Shown: one piece after another, positions 29,682 to 38,280 of the stretch
Layout of the letters: each line of letters opens with the position of its first letter
Numbering within the stretch: the stretch's first letter is position 1
Source: Actinomycetes bacterium
GTDB lineage: Bacteria > Actinomycetota > Acidimicrobiia > Acidimicrobiales > RAAP-2
Length of the DNA stretch: 64,000 bases
Assembly (NCBI GenBank): GCA_021791895.1
Contig: JAJYVS010000003.1
Location: 42,581 to 106,580 of the forward strand
Reading direction: 5' to 3'
The notes under the pieces: model-generated
Database searches by the model: none
What the model saw: only the letters and a program-made list of their open reading frames with translations
Told to the model about the DNA's origin: nothing
Made by a program: the position numbers and the translations under genes

Positions 29682-30011
29682 TCAGGTCCGTTTGCTCGGA
29701 CCCAACTTCTCGTAAGGGCGGCCGCAGGCAGACGGCTTGCCGGGCTCTCCGTAGGTCCGGCAGCGCGGGTCGTCGCACCATCCGACAAGTCGCCCGCCCT
29801 GACGGACGTCGAGAGCATGCTCGGCACAGAGCGCGATGTCGGGCAGGATCACAGTCACCGAGTACGACGGATCACTCGGGTCGACACCACGAGCCAACGT
29901 TCGGCGCGATGGCTCGATCGCGTCGGTGGCTTGCTCACCGCAGAGGGCGCAGGAAGTGTCCGACGGCGTAGGCGTCACTGCCGCAGGGCCTCTCGGAAGT
30001 TGTCGACGCAC
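29682..30011 (-). CDS. Small Cys-rich (zinc-ribbon-like) hypothetical protein
   Basis: 109 aa; CALCGEQAT...LCAEHALDV...CDDPRCRTYG...CGRPYEKLG. Confidence 0.6.
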   Translation of the reverse strand: MRRQLPRGPAAVTPTPSDTSCALCGEQATDAIEPSRRTLARGVDPSDPSYSVTVILPDIALCAEHALDVRQGGRLVGWCDDPRCRTYGEPGKPSACGRPYEKLGPSKRT

Positions 30012-30346
30012 ATGAGCCGGCGCTTCACCTTCTCGGGATCTGCGGCGTCTCCCAAGCGGATCCGCTTTTCGAGCCGGTCGAGGCGTTCGTTCACACCCTC
30101 GACGAGCTGGCGCCGATCGTCGCCGTTGTACGCGTCCAAGGCTCGTACGAAGCTTCGGTGGGCGTCGATCGCTCGATAGAGATCCAGCCTGCGGGCGATG
30201 GCCGAAAGGGAATCTCCACTTTGGCGTAGTGCGAGAGCCTGTGCGTCTACTTCCCGAGTCGCCGGTCGTTGCCGCCTCGGCATCCGGTCTCGTTCGCGCG
30301 CCGCCGAACGTCTGGGGGTGGTTCTTGCCTGGGTGCGCCTAGGCAC
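29975..30346 (-). CDS. Hypothetical protein with probable N-terminal HTH
   Basis: 123 aa; LRQSGDSLSAIARRLDL HTH-like then HRSFVRALDAYNGDDRRQLVEGVNERLDRLEKRI; overlaps downstream Cys-rich gene. Confidence 0.55.
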   Translation of the reverse strand: MPRRTQARTTPRRSAARERDRMPRRQRPATREVDAQALALRQSGDSLSAIARRLDLYRAIDAHRSFVRALDAYNGDDRRQLVEGVNERLDRLEKRIRLGDAADPEKVKRRLMCVDNFREALRQ

Positions 30347-30391
30347 GACGATTCCCGTCCGACGGGGCCTTATGGCCGACCGGCCAGCCGG

Positions 30392-30706
30392 TCACGGCGG
30401 GAGCCGATCGAACTGCGCCTCGAGCCTGCCGCGGCGCTCGTCGAAGTTTTCCGCTGCCACCTCGTCGTCCTCGAGGGCCCGGTGGAGCGCGCGCAGCTCG
30501 TCGATCGGCTCCTGCACGCTTCGATCCGACATCCCGTCTGCATCTGCCTCGTCGGGGCGGGCCGCTTGTCGAACGGCTTTGCGTCTCGCTTTGTGCTGAG
30601 CCCGTTCGAGCTTCTGGCGCTCACGCTGTCGCTTGCCGGCGGAGCTGCTCACCGGGACATCCTCAGCGACACGGTGCCCCCTCTTGCCCGGCTGCCCACG
30701 ACGCAA
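30392..30706 (-). CDS. Small charged hypothetical protein
   Basis: 104 aa; basic RQRERQKLERAQHKARRKAVRQAA then acidic coiled segment. Confidence 0.45.
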   Translation of the reverse strand: MRRGQPGKRGHRVAEDVPVSSSAGKRQRERQKLERAQHKARRKAVRQAARPDEADADGMSDRSVQEPIDELRALHRALEDDEVAAENFDERRGRLEAQFDRLPP

Positions 30707-30934
30707 CCGGTACCCTCGGCCGGCGCGACCACGAAGGACGCCCCCAGCGGAGTTCGATCTGGCGGTGGAAGATGAGAGGTTCCGTTCGGATCGGGCCGAC
30801 TCGGGGATCTCTCGAAAAGGCCACGCTGGGTGTGACCAGCGTCGACGCGACTGTACTCGGTCTGGGCGCCGGCCAGGCTGCGGGCCAGCAGGCGCGCCGG
30901 CGAGTGCGCACGGTTGGCTGGCGGCTGGCCACCC

Positions 30935-31879
30935 TCACCGGTAGTCGCTGGTCAGCAGCCCATGGAGATCTCCGCTGGCGGTGGGATGGCGCAGCTTCGA
31001 CATGGCGCGGGCTTCGATCTGGCGGATTCGCTCGCGGGTGAGACCGAAGCAGAGGCCAACCTCTTCGAGGGTGCGGGGCTCGCTGCGGTCCAAGCCAAAC
31101 CTGAGTCGGATGATCTCTCGCTCCCGATCGTCGAGGCTGACCAGCATCTTCGCCACTTCGCCCGGCAGCAGGGCGGCTGCGGCAGCCTCGGGTGGCGACA
31201 CCGCTCCTCGGTCCTCGAGCGTGTCGCCCAGCTCGGCGTCGCTGTCGGGGCCCAATGGCTCAGAAAGTGAGCCGGGCGTCGCCGTGTGACAGAGAATGTC
31301 GACAACCTTCTCGGTGCTGACTTCGAGGTCGGAGGCCAACTCGGAGACACTCGGCCGCCGGCCGAGCTGCGCTTCAAGACGGGCCCGGCTCCTCAAGGTT
31401 TGGTTGAGAAGGTCGCTGGCATGCACCGGCAGCCGGATGGTGCGGCCGCCGTTGGCGATGCCCCGGGTGATCGCCTGACGGATCCACCAGGTGGCGTACG
31501 TGGAGAACTTGAAGCCCTTTCGCCAGTCGAACTTCTCGACGGCGTGCATGAGACCGAGGTTGCCCTCCTGGACCAAGTCGAGCAGTGGCAGATCGGCGCC
31601 CTGGTATCTCTTTGCGATGGACACCACGAGGCGGAGGTTGCCGTTGACGAAGGCCTCAACCGCGGCGTCGCCCGCCTTTACGGCCCGACGAAGCTCACGA
31701 ACCCGGGCAGGATTGCGCGGCTCGTCTGCGGTCAGCTCAGCGCGAGCCTCGCGGCCTGCCTCGGCCGCCTGGGCCAGCCGGGCCTCGTCGTCCTTGGTGA
31801 GAAGCTGGTAACGACCGACTTCGCTCAGGTACAAGCGAACCAGGTCATCATCGGGCATCTGCGCACGTTTGCTGGGCAC
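30935..31879 (-). CDS. RNA polymerase sigma-70 family factor (RpoD/SigB-like)
   Basis: 314 aa; region 2 VEAFVNGNLRLVVSIAKRYQGADLPLLDLVQEGNLGLMHAVEKFDWRKGFKFSTYATWWIRQAITR, region 4 TLEEVGLCFGLTRERIRQIEARAMSKLRHP. Confidence 0.95.
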   Translation of the reverse strand: MPSKRAQMPDDDLVRLYLSEVGRYQLLTKDDEARLAQAAEAGREARAELTADEPRNPARVRELRRAVKAGDAAVEAFVNGNLRLVVSIAKRYQGADLPLLDLVQEGNLGLMHAVEKFDWRKGFKFSTYATWWIRQAITRGIANGGRTIRLPVHASDLLNQTLRSRARLEAQLGRRPSVSELASDLEVSTEKVVDILCHTATPGSLSEPLGPDSDAELGDTLEDRGAVSPPEAAAAALLPGEVAKMLVSLDDREREIIRLRFGLDRSEPRTLEEVGLCFGLTRERIRQIEARAMSKLRHPTASGDLHGLLTSDYR

Positions 31880-32164
31880 CCGCCCTCGTCTCTAGAAAGC
31901 CCCGGCGGATCGATGCGAGGGGCATCGTCGCCGCTGAGCGGTACCCGATTGCCTTTTGCCGTCGGAGCCGGGCACGCGCTGGCGTCGTGCTCCAGCACAC
32001 GCTAGCCGACTCCGGATCGGGGCGGTCTCTCCTGGCCCTCCAGCTCGGGTATGGTGCTTCCTATGCCGCGGGGACCTCCCCGTCGGCGGCTGGCAGAGAC
32101 GGCGCCAGCCAGGCCCACGAGACGTACATCGAGTCGGCCATCCCCCTTGACCGACTGGAGTCTC

Positions 32165-33490
32165 ATGAGCACATCAACCCCTCCCTTGGCGCCTGCTCGC
32201 TTCTCGGACCTCGGCGTTTCCCCGGCGCTGGCGGCGGCCCTGGAAAAGCAAGGGATCGTCAACGCCTTCCCGATCCAGGTGGCCACCCTCCCCGACGGCC
32301 TTGCCGGGCGCGACGTGTGCGGCAAGGCGCCCACCGGCGCCGGCAAGACGCTTGCGTTCGGGTTGGCGGTCCTCTCCCGGCTCGCGACCTCCCCTCGTGT
32401 CGGCCGAGGGGGTCGCCGGCATCCGACCGCCCTGATCCTCGTCCCCACTCGTGAGCTCGCAGCCCAGATCGAGGAGGTGATGGCCCCCCTGGCCAGGGCC
32501 ATCGGCGCACGGGTGACCTCGTTCTACGGCGGCGTCGGCTATGGGAAGCAGGTGGCCGCATTGCGTCGCGGCGTCGACGTGCTCGTCGCGTGCCCTGGCC
32601 GACTCACCGACCTGATCGACCGGGGCTCAGTCGATCTGTCGCACGTGGACATCGTGGTCATCGACGAAGCCGACCGGATGGCCGACATGGGCTTTCTCCC
32701 GGCGGTGTGCCGCCTGGTCGACGAGACCCACACCCTGCGCCAGACCTTCTTGTTCTCGGCCACGTTGGACGGCCCGGTTGACAAGCTGATCCGTGACTAC
32801 CAGCACGACCCGATACGCCATGACGTCGCCCAGAGCGATGCCCATCGGGGGGACGTGTCCCACCACTTCTGGCGCGTGGAGCCGCACGATCGGGTGGCCG
32901 TGACGACTGAGGTAGTCAGCGCGAGCGGCCCGGCGGTCGTCTTCTGTCGCACCAAGCGCGGTGCGGATCGCCTTTCGGAGCGCCTCGCCCGCTCAGGCCT
33001 TGCGTCAGCAGCCATCCATGGGGACCGAAGCCAGAGCCAGCGCGAGCGGGCATTGGGTGCGTTTCGGGCCGGCCGGCTCGACGTGCTGGTCGCGACCGAC
33101 GTCGCAGCGCGCGGGATCCACGTTGATGCCGTGCCGCTCGTGGTCCACTTCGATCCCGCTGCTGACGCCATCGACTACGTTCACCGATCGGGCCGCACCG
33201 GTCGAGGTGGTGCCAACGGGATCGTCGTCTCCTTGGTCGGGACCGAGCATCTCGCCGCGACCAGGCTCATCCAGCGCAGGCTGGGACTTCCAGGCGGGGT
33301 CTCATCGCCCGACGTCCCCTCTCTGGATATCCACGGGGGCGAACCCCGCTCGCGTCAGGGTCAGCACCACGAGAGGGCCGTCACGGGACCCGGAGCAGGC
33401 GCACGGCATATCGAAAAGGCATCCGATGTCCGGGCCGCCGGGTCGAACCGATCCTCGCGACGCCGGGGCCGCAAGGCAAGCTGGCGCTGA
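32165..33490 (+). CDS. DEAD/DEAH-box RNA helicase
   Basis: FSDLGVSPALAAALEKQGIVNAFPIQ (Q motif), APTGAGKT, VIDEADRM, FSATL, HRSGRTGRGG. Confidence 0.95.
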   Translation: MSTSTPPLAPARFSDLGVSPALAAALEKQGIVNAFPIQVATLPDGLAGRDVCGKAPTGAGKTLAFGLAVLSRLATSPRVGRGGRRHPTALILVPTRELAAQIEEVMAPLARAIGARVTSFYGGVGYGKQVAALRRGVDVLVACPGRLTDLIDRGSVDLSHVDIVVIDEADRMADMGFLPAVCRLVDETHTLRQTFLFSATLDGPVDKLIRDYQHDPIRHDVAQSDAHRGDVSHHFWRVEPHDRVAVTTEVVSASGPAVVFCRTKRGADRLSERLARSGLASAAIHGDRSQSQRERALGAFRAGRLDVLVATDVAARGIHVDAVPLVVHFDPAADAIDYVHRSGRTGRGGANGIVVSLVGTEHLAATRLIQRRLGLPGGVSSPDVPSLDIHGGEPRSRQGQHHERAVTGPGAGARHIEKASDVRAAGSNRSSRRRGRKASWR

Positions 33491-33659
33491 CGGGCCACCC
33501 CCCTTGCCGTCCGCCTGCGATTGGGGGAATCCGGTTTCAATGGGGACAGTTTGAAGTGATCCGCGGCGCCTGGATCGTCCTCGGCCACCTCGCCCCACCG
33601 GCGTAGATCGGAGTCCCAACACCCAGTCCTTACTCGCTTATTGAGCAGGAGGTCTCGCG

Positions 33660-34514
33660 GTGTCCGCACCGAGGCGAGCCGCCGGCAACACCAAGACATT
33701 GACATCCCAGGCGAACGGCGTGAGCCGGCCTGCGACCCCCGTGGAGCACTTCGTCGAAGCGCTGGCCCGGGACCTCGGCCCGGGTGACAAGGCGGGTGAC
33801 CGACGAACCCGGCGCCAGCTGCTGCGTCTCAGTCTCTGGGCAACGGGGGAGGGGATGGCGCTCGATCGCGAGGTCATCTTGGACCCCGACAGTGTCGAAC
33901 GGTTCATCGGGTCGATCGGCGAGGAACGATCGGCTGGCACCTACCGGGCGGTGCTCCGGCGGGTCTGCCCACTTCTCACGACCAAGGCCCCCTGGGAACC
34001 CCGGGCCAAGGCCACCCCGAGACGCCAGCTCGCCCCGCCGTACCGGGCCCACGAGATCCTGACCCTGGTCGAGGACGCGATGGCCCAACCGAGCGCGACC
34101 CGCCGGCGGGCCGCCCATGCCCTCATGGTGCTCGGGCTCGGTGCCGGCCTGGACGGTCGCTGGGTGACCAGGGTGAGTGCGACCGACGTCTGGTGTTGTG
34201 GCCCGGCCGTCGTCGTCGAGGTCGGTCAGCTCTGCGCGCGTTCGGTCGTCTGCCTCGGGGCTTGGGAGGCCGAGCTTCTGGGGCTGACACGAACCGCTGC
34301 CGGCGAATTCCTGGTCGGGGGTCGCTCGCTCTCGAAGAACCGGACCTACGAGCTCACGGCGAGCCTCGTCGTGCCGACCGGCCACCCGCGCCTCGCACCG
34401 GCTCGCCTGCGCTCCGCCCTGCAGACGATGTGGGTCTTCGCCGTCGCTCTGAGGCTGGCGCTAGGTCCGGCGCGCGACTATGTACCGCTGGTATCGACCG
34501 TGGTCAGCTGCTGA
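33660..34514 (+). CDS. Hypothetical protein, possibly related to site-specific recombinases
   Basis: 284 aa; R/K-rich, PRLAPARLRS segment; no clear catalytic Tyr identified. Confidence 0.35.
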   Translation: MSAPRRAAGNTKTLTSQANGVSRPATPVEHFVEALARDLGPGDKAGDRRTRRQLLRLSLWATGEGMALDREVILDPDSVERFIGSIGEERSAGTYRAVLRRVCPLLTTKAPWEPRAKATPRRQLAPPYRAHEILTLVEDAMAQPSATRRRAAHALMVLGLGAGLDGRWVTRVSATDVWCCGPAVVVEVGQLCARSVVCLGAWEAELLGLTRTAAGEFLVGGRSLSKNRTYELTASLVVPTGHPRLAPARLRSALQTMWVFAVALRLALGPARDYVPLVSTVVSC

Positions 34515-35020
34515 TGACCCGGACAGTGTCGACTTCCCGGGCAGCCGGGCCAAAGCAGTCCCCGGATCGCTCGACGGCGGTAGAACGGGTGATCGCCGAG
34601 GTGCGGTTGCTCGGGACCGAACTCGACAGGTTGGACGCGGCCGCGGCTCGGACCTTCGGGCTCAACCGGACGGATTCCCGGGCGCTCGACGTCGTGCACC
34701 GGATCGGGTCGGTCTCTCCGACGGACTTGTCGAAGGAACTCGGTCTCACCACCGGTGGGGTTACCGCCGTGCTCGACCGCCTCGAGGCGTCGGGCTTTAT
34801 CTCTCGGCGTCCGCATCCCTCCGATCGTCGGCAGCTCGTCGTCGAGCCGTCGAGTCGGACCGAACGTCTGGTTGCCACCACGTTCGGCCCCTTGGCAGCG
34901 CGCACTCGCCGGATCACCGAGGGGTTGTCGGCCAAGGAGCTCGTCACTATCGGACAGTTCCTTACCGGCGTCCGGGAAGCCACGGCCGCACGCGCTGACG
35001 AGCTGATGGCGGAGAGGTGA
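34514..35020 (+). CDS. MarR family transcriptional regulator
   Basis: Winged-helix pattern RALDVVHRIGSVSPTDLSKELGLTTGGVTAVLDRLEASGFISRRPHPSDRRQLVV; ATG overlaps previous stop. Confidence 0.88.
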   Translation: MTRTVSTSRAAGPKQSPDRSTAVERVIAEVRLLGTELDRLDAAAARTFGLNRTDSRALDVVHRIGSVSPTDLSKELGLTTGGVTAVLDRLEASGFISRRPHPSDRRQLVVEPSSRTERLVATTFGPLAARTRRITEGLSAKELVTIGQFLTGVREATAARADELMAER

Positions 35021-35222
35021 GGGTCCTCCCCGGCCGTTACACCGCCGACATCGACGGCGACTTCGTCGTGTTCCTGTTGGGGATGCGGTTGAACCGTCCG
35101 CTCCGCGGGTGGCGGTGGCTGCCCGCGGCAAGCGCGATGCCGGCCTTGCTCCGGGTCCTCGACGGCGCATCTCGAGGTCGGATGCCTCGGTCACGAGCAA
35201 TGGCTGTGTCGGACGACGTTGT
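35017..35222 (+). pseudogene. DUF4188 family (putative monooxygenase) - frameshifted and truncated
   Basis: GRYTADIDGDFVVFLLGMRLNRPLRGWRWLPAASAMPALLRVL then a frame change to HLEVGCLGHEQWLCRTTL; C-terminus missing. Confidence 0.65.
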
Positions 35223-35257
35223 CCGGCTGTCACACCGTGAAGGTATGGTCCCTCGGC

Positions 35258-35804
35258 ATGCGGATACGCAAATGTAAGGAATGCGGGCCGAGAGTTCACG
35301 CCATCGAGTCGGCATCTGCGCTGCCCTTCTTGCCGCTCAAGGGATCTCTGCCCTTGCGGGAGCCTTAAGCAATCCAAGTCTGGCTCATGTGGATCCTGCC
35401 GCACCGAGGCAGCGGAAGCGAACAGTAGCTGGAAGGGTGGGCGCACCCGCCACAAGGCGGGCTACATAATGGTTCGAGTCCCCGGCCACCCCCGAACCCA
35501 TTCCGGCAGCCCCTACGTGTTCGAACACACTCTCGTGGCTGAAGGATTACTCGGGAGATATCTCGTGGAGGGAGAGTCTGTCCATCACATCAATGGTGTT
35601 CGCGACGACAACCGACCTGAGAACCTCGAGTTGTGGACGAAGCCCCAGCCTTCGGGCGTCCGGGTGAGCGATGCCATCGAATGGGCGCGCCACATCTACG
35701 ACCTTTATGTGGCGAACGGCGCACCTCCAACAGTGCTCACGCTACCGCCTGAGCACTCTTGGAGGTGGCGGGAATCGAACCCGCGTCCCCAGGCACCTCG
35801 ATGA
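35258..35804 (+). pseudogene. HNH endonuclease with N-terminal Cys knuckles, single-base frameshift; C-terminus reads into ssrA
   Basis: MRIRKCKECG (ATG 35258), then +1 frame GREFTPSSRHLRCPSCRSRDLCPCG...CGSCRTEAAEANSSWKGGRTRHKAGYIMVRVPGHPR...FEHTLVAEGLLGRYLVEGESVHHINGVRDDNRPENLELW. Confidence 0.75.
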
Positions 35805-36105
35805 GCCTTCTCCGAGCGCAGCCGACGAAAGAGTTGTCGGGGGAGCTCAGCCGTCGGCGGCCAAGCTCCCCGTATCCGGTCAAGAATTTCCCCGAAGACC
35901 TACCGGGTCAGCCGTTCGGGTGAGCCCCACGAAATGACGCCCGTGACCGCCCTGTGGGGCTGAGAACGGACGGACGCCGCTACTTAAGCAGCGGGCGCGA
36001 GCACAGGCTCGGCGTTTATTTTTGTTCCCGGCTCTTTAACGTGGCTCCGGGCACCACGGCTCGCTTCTCTCACCTCGACAACCTGAGTCGAGACCATTCA
36101 CCCCC
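35760..36105 (-). ncRNA. ssrA: Transfer-messenger RNA (tmRNA)
   Basis: 5' GGGGGUGAAUGGUCUCGAC and 3' GGACGCGGGUUCGAUUCCCGCCACCUCCA; 7-bp acceptor GGGGGUG/CACCUCC; internal AACAAAAAUAAAC-GCC GAG CCU GUG CUC GCG CCC GCU GCU UAA tag frame followed by AGUAGCG. Confidence 0.95.
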
Positions 36106-36142
36106 TGGTTTACCTACGAGGCACCCTTTTGGGTGCACCGCA

Positions 36143-36171
36143 ATTGTATCGGTGCTGAAGGGGAGTCGGAA
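36143..36171 (-). promoter_or_regulatory. Candidate ssrA promoter (TTCCGA-N17-TACAAT)
   Basis: Minus-strand -35-like TTCCGA (36171-36166), 17-nt spacer, -10 TACAAT (36148-36143); about 30 nt 5' leader before mature tmRNA. Confidence 0.5.
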
Positions 36172-36331
36172 CCGGGGTAGTGCCTCGTAGGCGAGCACCC
36201 CCCTCGTCCAATCTCCTCCAGACGGCCAGGTTGAGAACGGGGCAGCGAGCCGGGTCAAAACGATGGATTCGGGACGGTCGAGTGACATTGCTCAGCCGAC
36301 GGTGCCTGACGGCCAAACGAACCCCGGTGCA

Positions 36332-38266
36332 CCTAGCGGAACCTTCCTGGCTAGCTCGTGACGCAGCGACGTTCGTCCTGGTCAGGGCGAATGGCTGCGA
36401 CCCGTCCGCGTAGTACCTAACTCAGCGCTTCGGGGCGTAGCTCTCGAGGCCGAACAGCTCGTAGAGGCGGCGCTGGGTGGCATCCTGCTCGGTGAGCATC
36501 CGCCGGGCCCTCGGTCGCCCCCGCTCACCTTGGTAGAGCAGGACGGTCTCTTCGATGCCGGCGAGGCTGGAGAGCAGGGCCCGGACCGAAAGATGCATCC
36601 CGGCCCGATCGGCCTGGCGCACCATGAGCTTGGCCACCATGAGGGCGAGGACGCAGTAGAAGACGTGGACCCGGATCTTGGACTCGGTGAAGTGGAACAT
36701 CGGCGAGAACGAGACGACCTTCGGGTCCTTCATCTGGCGGAAGTCGCCTTCGACGGCCTCCTGGGAGCGGTAGTCGGCCACGACCTGGGCCGTCGGCGCC
36801 TGCTCGGGGGTCTTGTCGGTGAACAGGATCCGCTTGCCGAAGAGCTCTTCTTCGAGGGCGGCTCGGGCCTGGTCGTCGACGGAGAAGCCGAGGCGCAGCT
36901 CGGCCGGCCTCTCGCCGGTGAGGGACCACGTGATCACCCGAGACCCAGCGCGGCGCCACGATGGCGGCCACCTCGGCCTCCACCTTCTCCCTTGCCTTGC
37001 GGGTCCTTCCCCGGGCGAGACGGCCGGCGACGACGGCCAGCTGGCGGTTGGCCTTCGCCAGCGTCTGGTCGAAGCCCCGCGACTGCTTTTCGTGCAAGCC
37101 GTTCGAGTGACAGACGACGAGCCGACGCTCGTGGCCGAAGACAACCTTGGTCGTCTCGAACGCGACGAGTCTGGGGAAGGCCTCCTTGTCGACGGCCCGG
37201 TAGCGATCCTTTGGGGCGGCGAGGAGATCGGGGTGATCCGAGGGGGGGAGCGAGCCGACGAAGGAGAGCGGTGAGCCGTCGAGCGCCGCGTAGTTGTCCT
37301 CGGAGTTCTGCCCGGCGTCGTAGACCAACGTGAGGCCGGTGCCGTCGCCCTCGGTGCCATCGACCCCGAGTGCACCGAAGCGGGCGACGAGCTCTTGCAC
37401 CATCGAGGAGAACTGGATGACATCGGGCTTGTTGCCCGGATAGGCATGGCTGACGAGGGGGACGCCGCCGTCTTTGGAGACGACCAGGCCGAGCCCACAG
37501 ATGCGCAGGTCGGCTCGCTTCTGCTTGGAGTGCCCCCGTTGGGTGATCGGGGCGCGCTCGTTGCCCGAGTCGATCCAGGTGGCGAAGTTCGTCATGTCCA
37601 AGACGAGGCCCGAGAGGTCGAGGGAGAGCTCGGCGACCATCGCCGCCACGACGCGGCGCTCGATCTCTTTCAGGTCCTCTTCGCCGATCACGTTTATCGC
37701 GTCCCAAAAGCGCCGATGGTCGAGCGCTCCGGCGCCGAGCCGCAGCCAGCGGTCGCCGGCGGTCCTGTCCCACCAGTCGGAGAAGGCGAGCTTGGAGCAC
37801 GGATCGACCACCCTGTTGAGCGCCGCCAGCGCGATGTAGGTCCCGACCGATGCCCCGGCATCGGCGCGTCGGGGCCCACCACTTCGTCGACGATCCTCGC
37901 CACTCCCAGGCGTCGCAGCATCTCCCAGGTCGCCGCCACGTCGCCGAAGGCCAGATGCCGGCTGCGGTCGGGCTCGCCAGGACCGGACTCCGAAAGGCGG
38001 GCGGCGATCTCCTCTGCTGAGCCCAAGTAGCGCTGGGAGACGATCCGGGGCTTGCCGTTCACCCGGGCGGACTCGGCCAGGTAGTAGTAGGTCTTGCCGT
38101 CCTGCTTCTTGCCGATGATGAATGCCATATCTAGGTACTCCTACAGCTACCGGCAGATCGCGAGCCTTTGACCTGGGTAAACGCGCTGGTCAGCGGCTTG
38201 TTCGGAAGAAAGCTCCTGACCACCGGGAAGTCAGCGCGACGGGCTACCCCGGAACCCCCCGCTAGG
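36332..38266 (-). mobile_element. IS1634-like insertion sequence (about 1.9 kb)
   Basis: Left end CCTAGCGGAACCTTCCTGGCTAGCTCGTGACG versus reverse complement of right end CCTAGCGGGGGGTTCCGGGGTAGCCCGTCGCG: 23/32 identical, ungapped, flanking the transposase; no obvious target duplication. Confidence 0.75.
36422..38128 (-). pseudogene. IS1634/IS4-superfamily transposase in three frames
   Basis: MAFIIGKKQDGKTYYYLAESARVNGKPRIVSQRYLG (37694..38128), LVLDMTNFATWIDSGNERAPITQRGHSKQKRADLRICGLGLVVS (36525..37811), DYRSQEAVEGDFRQMKDPKVVSFSPMFHFTESKIRVHVFYCVLAL (36422..37498). Confidence 0.9.
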
Positions 38267-38280
38267 GCTGTCCGGGCCGG

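Noticed and set aside
33530-33570. GGTTTCAATGGGGACAGTTTGAAGTGATCC resembles terminal repeats of IS21-like elements
   Set aside because: Single short match from memory, no transposase or second end nearby; not enough support to call an element
35430-35500. tRNA-like T-arm on plus strand (GGTTCGAGTCCCCGGCCACCCCC) with GGGTGG upstream
   Set aside because: Too short for a tRNA and is coding sequence of the HNH protein (GYIMVRVPGHPR)
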